Below are positions 38,706 through 49,857 of a stretch of DNA of 64,000 bases, one piece after another. Positions within the stretch are counted from its first letter, which is position 1. The number at the start of each line of letters is the position of its first letter. The DNA comes from Larus michahellis (Eukaryota; Chordata; Aves; Charadriiformes; Laridae): NCBI RefSeq assembly GCF_964199755.1, contig NC_133907.1, positions 2,733,001-2,797,000 on the forward strand, written 5' to 3'. The notes under the pieces are model-generated. The model saw only the letters and a list, made by a program, of their open reading frames with translations. It was not told the origin of the DNA and searched no databases. The position numbers were made by a program, and so were the translations under genes.

Positions 38706-38845
38706 GAAGGAGAGGAGAGGAGAGGAGAGGAGAGGAGAGGAGAGGAGAGGAGAGGAGAGGAGAGGAGAGGAGAGGAGAGGAGAGGAGAGGAGAGGAGAGG
38801 AGAGGAGAGGAGAGGAGAGGAGAGGAGAGGAGAGGAGAGGAGAGG
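38706..38845. repeat. (AGAGG)n pentanucleotide microsatellite
   Basis: About 28 perfect copies of AGAGG on the plus strand end in a G-run. The tract is pure purine on one strand and pyrimidine on the other. The long open frames on both strands here are artefacts of the repeat. Confidence 0.97.
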
Positions 38846-39697
38846 GGGGGAGGAATAACCACCCCCCCACTGCCCTGATACAAGAGCTTTCTGATCACTT
38901 CAGCACTTCAACTGCACCCTGCCAGCCCTGCAGTGCCATTTACGTGGGCAGACTGAAACTGCCGCTACAGTTTCACCAAGTCAGGAGCAAGATGGATGAA
39001 ACACATGAAGATGAAGAGCAAGAGGCCAGTTCCACACCGGGGAGCCTGAGTTTTGCAGGGGAGAGCCCAGCCCTTGCCCGGCGCTTTGGGGGCTGCAGTG
39101 TGCCGGGCACACAGTGACCTCTGCCGTCTTCTCCCCAGCAAACCCCAACCCGGCCGAGATGGACACGTATCTTTTATAGGGAATACGAGCTGTGATTATT
39201 GGCCAGATGGTGCTGTATTAATCGCACCGCAAGTGCAGCCGCGGCCGGGATGCCGCTCGCTCGCCCCAGCCATTCTTTAGTGCCATCTTCAGGCAAAGCT
39301 TAAATATTGCTGAGATCAAAGAGCCGAGCGTGGCATCAGCCGGCTCCTCGTCCCACGATGCCCGGGCCCCAGGATTCGGCACCTGCTGGGGTCCGTATAG
39401 GGGAGCGATTTGATCAAGGTCGGCAGGGACTTTCCAAGGACTGCGGTGATGGGGACAGAGTCTCTTGCTGGAGATTTGGTGCTGAAAAGTTTTTCCAGGA
39501 GCTGAAGTTGGCACCAGGTAAACTCCAGCCCAACAAACTGGAGGTCGGGCTGATGTCAGTATTTTTCAGAATAAGGTATTCACCTACAAAACCTCCTTTT
39601 TGCGTCCTATTTAGAAAGATGATAGCAGAAAGGGCTGGGGATTCCCACTGTGCTGCTTCCTCTGTTCTGCTGGGTGGGATTCGGGGGGAAGGACGGG

Positions 39698-39913
39698 GAG
39701 ATGGGCAGGATGGGGAGATGGGGAGGATGATGAGATGGGGAGGATGGGGAGATGGGGAGGATGGGGAGATGGGGAAGATGATGAGATGGGCAGGATGGGG
39801 AGATGGGCAGGATGGGAAGATGGGGAGGATGATGAGATGGGCAGGATGAGGAGATGGGCAGGATGGGGAGATGGGCAGGATGGGGAGATGGGGAGGATGG
39901 GGAGACGAGCAGG
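39698..39913. repeat. Purine-rich minisatellite, 18-bp unit (GATGGGGAGATGGGCAG)
   Basis: About 215 nt of 9/18-bp units are built from GATGGGGAGATGGG(C/G)AG, with a recurring variant GATGATGAGATGG near 39727, 39778 and 39829. This suggests a longer repeat period of about 51 bp. Open frames across it are spurious. Confidence 0.95.
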
Positions 39914-40569
39914 ATGCAGCCCTGCATGCCCTCCCTGGATGGCAGCCGCAGCTCTGCAAGCCCTGACCTATTTATTGCACCTCACTTTGCTGAGACTACT
40001 CCCAGCAATATTTACTGGTGTGCATTAAAGCTGCGGGTCTGGCCGTACAAGATGGCCAGGGCTGATCTCCGCTCTCTCGGGGACCTCTGAGGCTCCGGAG
40101 CAGACAAGAGTTGTATCGTGCTGCCTGTTCGGGGCTGGAAGCAGCCACGCTACAACCTGGCACGCACATGCTGGGAGCAGCTCATTGCTGTGGATGGAAG
40201 CGACAAATGGATCCGAAGGTCCCATCCAGACCCGGAGCCCCCCAGCAGCTCCTGGGGGGCTCCCCAAAGTTGCCAGGGCTCTGGCACACTCACGTCTCAA
40301 AGCTGTGACCTCCAGCTTTGCCCGCGGAGGGACGCAGGGTGAGAGAGGCTCCAGCCTTGCCCGCCTCCGGCACACATCTGGCACAGACATGGAGCCGATC
40401 CTGCAGACTGTGGCTCGTGTTCCTCTTCCGCCGGGGGATTTTTCAAAGACCAGGCTTCCTACAGCTGATTTACAGCGCTTTTTAAAGCAAAGGGGCGATT
40501 CCAGAGAAGCCACCAATTATGTTGATGAAGAGCCTGACAGTAAACAGTGTCTTTTCTCCCTCTAAAAGA

Positions 40570-40750
40570 AAAAGACACGGAGAGAATTCAGCATCTTCCC
40601 AACATCAAAGCTAATAACAGAAGTGAAGTGAGACTCTGACCTTTAACAGCCTGCCTGTTAGTGTGGATTATATCATGTCAGCAGCCATCTGCAATATAAA
40701 CTATACCTGGCTTTGATGAGACCTCTTATAGACCTTTAAATGGGTGGAAA
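40570..40750. promoter_or_regulatory. Candidate enhancer block with nuclear-receptor, E-box and TCF-like motifs
   Basis: An AT-rich, repeat-free stretch contains TGACCTTT near 40638, CATCTG near 40687, and CTTTGATG near 40713. Function is inferred from motif spacing only. Confidence 0.25.
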
Positions 40751-41350
40751 TACTGCACGGCTTTCTGCCGAGAGGAAACTGCAGGAATACCAAGGCATTA
40801 GCTTCGTGGCACATGGGATGGGGGTGTCCTGCCCGAGCTGCTGCACCCCTGGGGCTGCTGGGATGGGACCCTCGGGAAACTGGAGCCGGGGCAGGTTGTG
40901 GCCATGCCTGCCAGCCCCAGGGTTTGGATATTTCTGAATATTCGGGCCAGTATCACCTCCTGGGCCTTTCCCTGAGAGCGGGGTGAACTCACGTCCCTGC
41001 TCTCGTACCGAGAGGTTGGCTCTCTGGAGACTTTAAGTGTTTGGAGACTTTCAGGGTTTGTCAACCTGATCGACAAATGCATCTATTCGGGCAGCCTCCA
41101 TCCCTATTTTTGGTGGTCTTTCTTTTCTTTCCACCCCAAATGCCACCCCTCACATGCTCTGGGGATGGACAGCCCCCCCGAGATGCAGCCCCCATCTTCC
41201 TGCAGCGTCCCCTCTGGTTTCACCAGCTGCTGGAGCAAACCGCAGGTTCCTTAGCCAAGCTAGCAGCCTTATAGATTTCCAGTTTTCCCTGGATTTCCTC
41301 CTCCTCCTTCATCTGGAGACTGGGGAACATCAAAATATAAAATTGCTCGG

Positions 41351-41360
41351 CTAAAAATAG
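41351..41360. promoter_or_regulatory. Consensus MEF2 site
   Basis: CTAAAAATAG matches the MEF2 consensus YTAWWWWTAR exactly. A second match, CTATTTATAA, lies at 29944-29953. MEF2 sites would fit a muscle or heart enhancer for GATA5 or for a muscle locus to the right. Confidence 0.35.
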
Positions 41361-42589
41361 CAGGAGCTACTTCCAGTAATGTATTAGGCTAAGTGTCCAA
41401 TAATTAAAGCTAAACGGGAGCAGAAAGTCTGTGTAAAGCACACGCACTGCCCACGTGAATCCCGAGCGCTGGCACTAGGAGTGCGGCACCGCACGGACGC
41501 TGGGGACCGCGAGCCGGCACAGGCAGCCGGTGCCACTGACAGGGAGGGCGCAGGAACATGCAGGTGACATTTAATTATTTGAAATATTAAGGGACTCCAG
41601 GAAAAACATACGGTTTAGGCCAATTCTGCGTTAGAATATGGCAGCGAGTCCTGGGAGCCGAGTAGTCCTTTGGTTACCAGAAAGCACAGCACTAACCAGC
41701 GCCTGTATGGAAGGGAACTGGGCTCCTTGCAGCAACCATCAGCGGCATGGAGAGAGCACTTGCAACTCTCATGCCATAAAGCCATGTTTCAAACGCAGCA
41801 GGTTGGAGTTGTGGGTGTTTGGTGCTGCCCTGTGCCCTTGCAGTGATTTTTTTTGGAAGCCTCACCCCCCTGCAGCACGGCCAGACCCCACGTTCCTGTT
41901 GCTGCTTGTGCCAAGAGCCAGCTCGGGTCGGGGGACGGTGCATGAACTGTTCCACTTCGAAGCAAACTGCCGGGTGTTGCTGCCCTCCTGCTCCCAGTAA
42001 TGATGGAGCCGTTTGCTGGTTGATGCTGGGGGCAGCTCAGGGAGCCTTTTGTGCTGCCTTAGCTGTGCTGGCTGTAGCATTGAAGGCTCCAAACCCAGCC
42101 TTTGCCCCCAGCCTGGGGCTCCTGGGCAAGCTGGAGCCTGGTGTGTGACCCTGCCAGCACAGGGCTCGCTGCTGGAGCATCCCGGCACTGCTCTGGTGCG
42201 CTAAGGAGCGTGTAAAGCTCTTCTGCATCGAAGCTTTGGGGGTCAATAAGGGCAGAGCGGGGCAGGGATTGCAGGCGCTGGTGGCAGGAGTTTCCCTGCC
42301 ACACAGAAGCATCTCAGCACGCTGGAAGGTGATAGCCACGGCTCCCCAAAGAGGATCCAGAAATAGTAGGTCTGATGGAGCCACGGAACATCACCGAGAA
42401 GCCGATTTAATGTCCTAATATGTCGAAACATCTCATTGACTTCTCAGGGGGCTTATTCCTAGAAAGGCAGTTTTCTTAACCATATCAGGAAGAAAAGAGA
42501 AAGGGAGGAGGGGAAAAAGCCATCACTGCGCTGATACCTGGAGATAACTTTTACAGCCAAGCACTGGGTCGGATAACTCTGCTGCTAAA

Positions 42590-43110
42590 CAAAGCTGATT
42601 TATTAGGAAAACTCATCCGTTTACAGGCCGTAAGTTAAGGGCTCAGGGTTCTGTGCAGGGTGGTGTTTCAGTCATCAAAGAATATGGTAATAATGTTTTA
42701 TGGAAATGTCTGAGGCTTCCTCTCCACGGGGCCCTGGCCATTTCTGTTATGAAATACACAATGCTTTCGCGTCTCAAAGTCCTACACATTGAGCCATAAA
42801 GACAAACATGAGTGATCTTGTATCTTCTGGGGCTTTATGGTGTTATAAAATATGTTTTATGTTCCAATCAGCAGCAACAATTTATGAACAGAGAGGCTCA
42901 AAAAGATGTAACATCAGACTATGTATTTTAATATGGTTTGAGAGAACTGTAATGCCTTGAATGACATTTGCTCTCAGCGCGCGTGGAAAATGAATAGTAA
43001 TGCAGCGGAGATTGATGGTTTCTTTCATCGGGAAGGGTCTTCTGTGCGAAGAGCTTTATGAGCGTTATAGACAATAACTAGTTGGCTTAAGGAAGACAAT
43101 TTATTGGCCA
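42590..43110. promoter_or_regulatory. Candidate enhancer with six TTTATG/CATAAA motifs
   Basis: Six copies of TTTATG or its complement lie within 363 nt: 42698-42703, 42795-42800, 42834-42839, 42856-42861, 42881-42886 and 43055-43060. This hexamer is the core of CDX and posterior HOX sites. The block is AT-rich with no simple repeat, and similar composition continues to about 43.5 kb. GATA5 is expressed in gut, so a CDX-responsive enhancer is plausible but unproven. Confidence 0.4.
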
Positions 43111-46100
43111 TGTGGCTACCTTCTCCTAGAGTGCTCGCATTTTCTTAGTGCCTTGTTAGCATCAACTCCAAGAAGGTGTCCCCCCCCACACCTCCCTGTA
43201 AGGATTAAAATTAGAACCGGAGGTTGACACCAGCCATTTTTATTAATGTTTCATTTTATTTACACAATGTATCAGTTATAAGAATGTATTATGAAGTAAC
43301 ACTGAAATGGTCTATTTTATATGCAACTGCTCTGGGGAACGAAAATAAACCTGCTGAGAAGTGGAAGTAAGGCGGGTGTCAGACAAGAGTTAGAGCGTGC
43401 TCTTTGTTGAGCATTGGTCACGTTTAAGCATCCCGTTTTTAAGATTACACTGAGTATTTATGGCTAGTGCTGGATTTTTGTGAGTTCAGCATGTTTTGGT
43501 AAATCATCCTCAAAGCTCCGGTTGTAATTCAGCTTTGGTTAAGCACCGCTGCAAAGCATGATGTGCAAAAGGATGCTCAGGCTGGCGGCGGCTCAGGAGC
43601 TTGGCTCCGACCACTGAAAGTAGCTGTTGTACCAGCCTGTACCTGCTCGTGTGGGACGGACCCGGCTGCAGGTGGGTTTTGCCATCCCACACCTGAGTAT
43701 CTTTTTGCACACAGCCATCACTGCCGTTTATTGTGCCCCAAACCACCACCGAACGGCGTTTCCGAGAATCCCATGATGGGCGAAAAGACCACGTCCCCAT
43801 TCTCAGATTAACGTGCATTTTTTAGCCACCACGTTAGCAGGAAAAAGCTGGAAAAATGTGCCTTTTTTTTCTCCTCATGAGAAAGCAGGGAGAAATGTGA
43901 GAGCAGCCAGTCTTGCTTTCCAAGCAGGTGGGAGTCTCCTGAAAGGACCAGCTTATGATTTGTTTAATGCTGGGCATCGCAGCTATAATTTCCTGGTCTG
44001 CAGTGAAGCAGAGGAGAAGGTGGCTTGTCTCCATGAAGGGGAGAGGATTTGGGGGCTGAAGGGTCACTGCACGGGCAGGGGATGGAGGGACCAGCACGGC
44101 TCTTGCCCAGCCGAGCTGGCTGCAGCCTCCTCCTCCTGTGGCTGGCGTGGCCGAGGGACCTGCGTGCCCAGGGCGGTGGAGACCTGACCCATAACCGAGA
44201 TGCCCACAAGCCTCACCGGCATCAGCATCAGCTGCTGCCACCTCACCAGAGCAAAACCTGCCCCGTTTATCACCGCTGATGCCTTTATGCAAACCTTCCA
44301 GTGCCAACTGCGGCTCGATCCTTGCAAATCAATGGGAATTTGTGTCAGGAATCAATAAGAAGGATCTCAGCCGGCAGCCCCACGGTGGGGGCAGCACTCC
44401 CAGTGCCGAAGGATTTTCGGCAGCAACAGGCTGGGTCAACAACACTTTCACAGGAGAGAGCTGGCCATGAAAGGCTGAAGGACGAAGCAAAAGCATCGCC
44501 ATGCTGCAGCGTGGGGTTGCTCGGCAGGAGCTTTTGCACCATGAGGGAGTTGTTTTGGAGCAGCTTTGGAGCTGTTGATGGCTCCAGAGCCCTCACACAA
44601 GAGTACCCAAAGTCTCGCAATGGTCCCCCCCCGAGGCAACACCAGAGGTGAACATTTCATTCCTCAATATCCCCCTTCTTGTAACTCCTGATTTATTTTT
44701 ACTCTAAGAGTTTTATTAATGCTGTTGACTCTCCTGTGCTTAGTACATGCCCCTCCACGGTAATTAAGCATTAGCTAATATCTGCTCATTGAAAACCATA
44801 AGAGAGCTTTATTATCAGGCAGGAAAAGACTGCATTGATTTAGAAGACACAGTTCACATGGTAATTTCCGTGCCACCTTAAAAATCACTGCAAAGTGATC
44901 TCTGGAAGGTAATAAACAAGATGCAAAATCACCATGATAACATAAATCACGGTGAACTCACTTGGTATTAATAACGGCTATGCCATGGATCCATCCTAGG
45001 GAATTGCTTTGTAATGCCGTATCAATGTCCCATTATTTTAAAGTGTTACTAAAGTAAAGGGGAAAATGGGATTCTTTATAGGATATGTGGGATTTTATTA
45101 AGCTCCTGTGTGTGGAGAGGAATGGGAGTGCACGGGTGTATCTAGCAGTGATGGCATCTGCTAAGGATGATCGGTTCGTCCTTTCAAACCTGTGTCACCT
45201 GCGTTCCCCCGTGGAACAGCCTGTCCTTAAAACCAGGGCAGGAGAAGCTGAGCCAGAGAAAATAATCACGAGCATCAACCTTCGTGTTCCAGGGCCCAGG
45301 ACAGACAGGAAAAGGCTGATGGATGCATCTCCTCTCCTGCCGCCTACCTCCGATGCACCCAATGCAGCCCCATCTCCCGGGGTGTCACGAGGAATTAGAA
45401 GCCGAGGAGGTGGATTAGACCCTTCTGGCTGGCACGCAGTGAATTATGTGTTAGCTCTACATACAGCCCTTCATTAGAGATTTACCAGCTGCTTTTTGCC
45501 TAAATATTTGCTTAAACCCTCAGCATATTTCATTCCATAGATTATTTTTTCCTACCAGTTATGAATCAGGGCTAAAAGCGTTTTAGAAAGAAAACACACT
45601 TTGCCGAAGTCAGATGTTGCATTCAATCAAAACCCACGAGAAACTTAAGACCGGTTGGAAATAGGAAGGGGGTTGGTGTTCGCAGAGCTGGCAAGCTGAT
45701 TCTTCCGAATTTTGGCTGAGACCAGGGACCAAGTCACCCGGGACAGATGCAGCCGGAGCAGAGATGAGCTCATTTCTGCAATTTTCAGCCTCTTCTGCTC
45801 CAGCAGAATCAATAAGAAAAATGATTCTTTTTATTTTCGCTGTTTAATTTTTCCTTTTCGGTGGTATAAGCCAACTTTTCTGCCATTCCTCTAAGCACAC
45901 AAGAAAGCAGTAAATCTTGCTGTCGGTCTGGGAACGTTTCTCTAACAGGGCTGGAGCTCTCAGCTGATGCCCGTCTTCCCTGAGAAGGGTCTGTTGAAGG
46001 TCCTGTATCGGCCCAAATGGTGGCGGGGATCACTGTAGCCAGGGATACGGGAACGGTGCTCCATTTTATCTCTTTATTTAAGTGTTTTTTTCTATTACAA

Positions 46101-46957
46101 AGTCAACATTTCAAACTTGCACTGAAGTTCTGAAATCCTGCCTGGTAGTAACGAACAAATTTATAAGGGTTTGAAAAAAATCTGTGCATTTGTCTTATCC
46201 TTGAGTTTCCCCCTGGAGCTTCCTAAACACAGGATTTTTGAAGCAACATTTAATTTAATCCAATTTTCAGGTGTTCCAGGATAGTTATATTTTAGAAGCT
46301 TTCCTTTTTAGTACAGCCTGAATTTAGATGCCATCCCAGCAGAATGAAACAAACTGAGACAATTCGGAGAAACTCCAAATTCCCAACAAAGACTTCCAGA
46401 ATTTGCATCCAGAATCCAGATCTGTCTCCAGACTCAGCGAGGAGCCGGACCCTCCTCTCATGCAAGTCAATGTAACCAGAAGCCAACGAACCTGGATGAA
46501 TTAATGCCCACCGAGGAGCTGAAACCTTCACTCCCTGCCTTTATGGAGCGATGCCGAAGCCCTCCAGTAAGGGAACTGGTACCAGTGGGCACCAGTGCAC
46601 ACTGCAGGAGCTTCACCAATTCAAACCAGCTGCAAATCTGCTCTAAGTGATTTTTTTTTTTTTTTTTTACAGGTCCTTAATCCACTGGGTTAAAGCTTTA
46701 CAGTGAACAGAGTACAGACCAGGACAGTCCGGCACTTCAGATTGCAGCCGCTAAAGCCAGTGTTTGAAATAAATCCTTACATGGGTATCTTAAAGAGCTG
46801 GAGGAACTCCCCAAAGCATTAATGGGTGTTAAGTGGTGTGCTGAGATAAGAGTACATCCCATTGTTAGGAGTGACCGATAGAGCTCAGGGGTCAAGTGAA
46901 ATTGTGCTTATCTGCTGGCAATTCAACCTTTTTTCTTCCTGTCTAGAATATTCTTCT

Positions 46958-47145
46958 GGGGAAGGGGAAAAAAAAAAAAGAAGAAGAAAAAGAAAAAGAA
47001 GAAAAAGAAGAAGAAAAACAAGAAGAAGAAAAACAAGAAGAAGAAAAAAGAAAAAGAAAAAGAAAAAGAAAAAGAAAAAGAAAAAGAAAAAGAAAAAGAA
47101 AAAGAAAAAGAAAAAGAAAAAGAAAAAGAAAAAGAAAAAGGAAAG
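46958..47145. repeat. Long polypurine tract, (AAAAAG)n with AAG units
   Basis: Nearly 190 nt of A and G on the plus strand contain only two C interruptions. The right two-thirds is (AAAAAG)n with about 15 copies; the left part mixes AAG and AAAAAG. The Lys/Arg-only open frame across it is an artefact. Confidence 0.95.
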
Positions 47146-49743
47146 TGTAAACCAGCTCCTATTTTAATCAGGAGTCAAGAGAAAGGTTCTCCAGGGGCTA
47201 TTGGCAGATGAAAGACAGACAGCACTTTGGGTGGAAAAGCCAGGGGATGCATGACGAAACCCTTGGGACCACCAAATTATTACAAATTACAGGGCAGTCA
47301 GAGCTCCCTTCATGAAAGCAATAGTGCCGGGAAAGTCCTTTTCCCACTAAATAACAAGCAAACAGAAGTCTCCTTGCTACTTTCTTTAATGCACAGAAGT
47401 TGGCACCTGAACCTGCAAACTTTATCCTGGTGCCTCCTGGATGGCTGGGCGTCCCGAGGGTGGCACCGGGAGAGCCCTCGGGGGACAACCTGGGCACTGG
47501 GAAAGCCATGACAGCGCAGCGCTCCAGAGGAGAGTTCCACTTTCCCACCCTTTGCTGGACTCCAAGGTTTTTGTAGCTGTAGCCATGGCATTTTGGAGTC
47601 AACTGGGTAGGAGAAAGTCCCCAGCTCAGGAATGGACTCTCTGTTCTTGGCACGGCAAGGTGCACTCTCGCTACCTGGGAGATTTGCCCAAGATTTGATT
47701 AAAAGGTTGTTGTAACCAGGGAGAAATGAGGTTCTTATGTACTGGGATAGGTCCCAGCACATCCATTTCCCGGGGACGGATTGCAGAACGAGCAACGACA
47801 ACGGTCTGGGTCTGTCTCACCCGGGGGCACCTTCACTGGGGTTGGGGGAGCACCTTAAGAGGGAGGTGACATCCGAAGAAAGGGTGAGGTGGGAGAAATG
47901 CTCTTTAAAAGCAAACATCTACCTTTTCTGCTTCTGGGGAAAGGGACCAACTTTTTTAAAACAAGGAACTTGAAGTCACAAGTGAAACAAGCAGCTGAAC
48001 TCCTCTTCGTTGCAGTTCTCCTGACAAAGCCGAAGGGGTTTTGATCGCTCTGTGGAATGGTCCAGGCTGCTGGGCCGCACGCAAACTCTCCTAAATAATC
48101 CTGCCTCGTTTCCCAAGTTCTGCAGTCTTTCCAAGACCTAAGTCAGCATTTAGCTGGCCGGGCAAATTCCCGGTCCCCCGGAGATCAGTGGGTGCTTTGC
48201 ACTCCCCTGCAGCTGGCCCGGGAGCTCGCCTCCCCGCATTTCTCTCTGGTCCCCTGACGGTCACCACACCAGGAGGTTTCCATAGTTCCCACGACTGCAG
48301 AAACGCCCTTGGACAGGAGTGGCCTAATTCCACGCGACTGGAGTTGAGATTTGAGGTGTAAATGAAGCCCAGTTACAATGAATAACTGCAAACCTGTGAG
48401 CTCTTCGCTCTGCCCTGCTTTCTGCCTATGGAGCGCCCTTTCCAGCTACATCCCTCCCTCATTGGAATCTGATGAATCCCTATAAAAATATGATTTGAAG
48501 GCTGAAACAATCAAATGTCTGCTTCCCCGTGCGTTAAAGTACCATCTCCATATGCAACGACAAGTGTTCAAATGAACGGCAAAGAGCAGATCTCTTCAAC
48601 GCAGTGTGTTAAAGCAATTTGTTTATAGCCCTGAAGGAGCCCGGGGTTTCCCCGCGATTCCCTGGTTTCGGTGATGAACCAGCCCTGGAGTGTTGCAAAG
48701 TTGGGTAGGGAGGCTTTTACTGCGCTATCAAGGCTGGGCACAGAAATAAGAATGTGTGTTCTCCTTCCTTCTGATTAATAGTTCCAGTCAACATCAGCTA
48801 ACTTATTCCTATTGACAGATCTATGAAATACTTGCAGAATCAACAGCTATAAAATGGATGGCAACGCACTGGCACCATAAAGCCGTAACGTTCATGTCTA
48901 TTGCAATCAAGGCTTTTAAAACCTAATTACTTCTGGGTGACATCAGTCATATATTTTCATGTGAAATTACAGCGGCATGCAAGTGCCCAGCAAAATAAAA
49001 GAAAACAAATGATGTCCTATAATAACGGAGAAGTGAACTATCATTTTTAATCTGGCATGAAAGCTCCGACTGATGAAGCTTAATACAACTTGTTAAAACA
49101 CCTAACAAGCGGGGAAGTGATTAAGTATTGTCCTTTTGCCTCTGGGAAAAGGGATCTGCTCTCAGCAAGCGCGCGGTGACTGAGATGGCCCTTTGGAGCT
49201 GATTGAGCTGCACATAAAGCAACTTCTAATGATCTCAGTCCACTTTGAGCCATAAAGATTTAGAAGGGACAATATTTTAGAAATGATCAAGTTCCACTCT
49301 TTTTATTAGTGAGGATAAAACACCTTTGTGGAGGAAATTAAACAGAACAAATAGCTGAAGCCTTCTGCAGCTTCCATCTCGTAGCGGTGCTGGGAGAGCG
49401 TAGGGCAGCAGGCACGGAGCGGGAGCAGGAGCTCATCCACCGCCGAGGGAAGCGAGGGGAAAACCTGCCTTTTGCTGCCAAACTGAAACACGAGGAGTTT
49501 CCAGGCTGAGGAAAATCCTGCGCCTGGCAAAACCCTTCTCAACAACTCCATTGACCCAATGTTTTAGAGAAGGGCGTGAAGACACCTCCCAGCCCCCAGC
49601 TCTGTTACCTTTCCAGCGTGCCCGTGTTATCTCTCTCTGTTCCTAGGGGAAATCGAGGCACTGGGAAACAGCAGTGGGGTTTGGGGCTGTGTGGGGCAGA
49701 GAGAGCCTGAGGCTGCCCAGGTTCCCTCTGCAGCCGGGGCGAA
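47146..49743. other. Intergenic; no gene recognised
   Basis: This is unique sequence. 48.45-49.30 kb is AT-rich and motif-dense, with three CATAAA motifs at 48876-48881, 49213-49218 and 49251-49256, and looks like noncoding regulatory DNA. No exon or RNA gene was recognised. Confidence 0.5.
48840..49270. promoter_or_regulatory. Candidate enhancer with three CATAAA motifs, sharing a 14-mer with 42.8 kb
   Basis: TTGAGCCATAAAGA at 49245-49258 is identical to 42789-42802. Two more CATAAA motifs lie upstream at 48876 and 49213, with a CCTAATTAC homeodomain-type site near 48921. The block is AT-rich and free of simple repeats. A role as a second CDX/HOX-type element is inferred. Confidence 0.35.
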
Positions 49744-49857
49744 GGAGGAGCATCCTTTGGAGGTGCACCCTTCGGAGGAGCATCTTTCAGAGGAGCACCC
49801 TTTGGAGGAGCATCTTTCGGAGGAGCATCTTTCAGAGGAGCATCCTTCAGAGGAGGA
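49744..49857. repeat. 15-bp minisatellite (GGAGGAGCATCTTTC), about 7.6 copies
   Basis: Seven full 15-bp units and a partial one occur with few substitutions (GGAGGTGCACCC in unit 2, AGAGG at some starts). Because the period is a multiple of three, the plus strand reads as a pentapeptide repeat of the EEHLS type within an open stretch of about 120 codons. That stretch has only a GTG, not an ATG, at its start and no gene context. Confidence 0.92.

Larger units (their letters stand above)
39914..46957. other. Intergenic; no gene recognised, several motif-dense AT-rich blocks
   Basis: No coding or RNA gene was found. AT-rich, repeat-free blocks lie at 40.56-40.76, 41.33-41.42, 42.40-43.50 and 44.65-45.08 kb; those with clear motifs are listed separately. 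A T-run lies at about 46651-46669. The remainder is unremarkable unique sequence. Confidence 0.5.

Noticed and set aside
38599..39117. Open frames of repeated EERRG or SSPLL
   Set aside because: They translate the (AGAGG)n microsatellite.
46862..47167. Lys/Arg-only open frame resembling a basic nuclear protein tail
   Set aside because: It is a translation of a polypurine simple repeat with no gene context.
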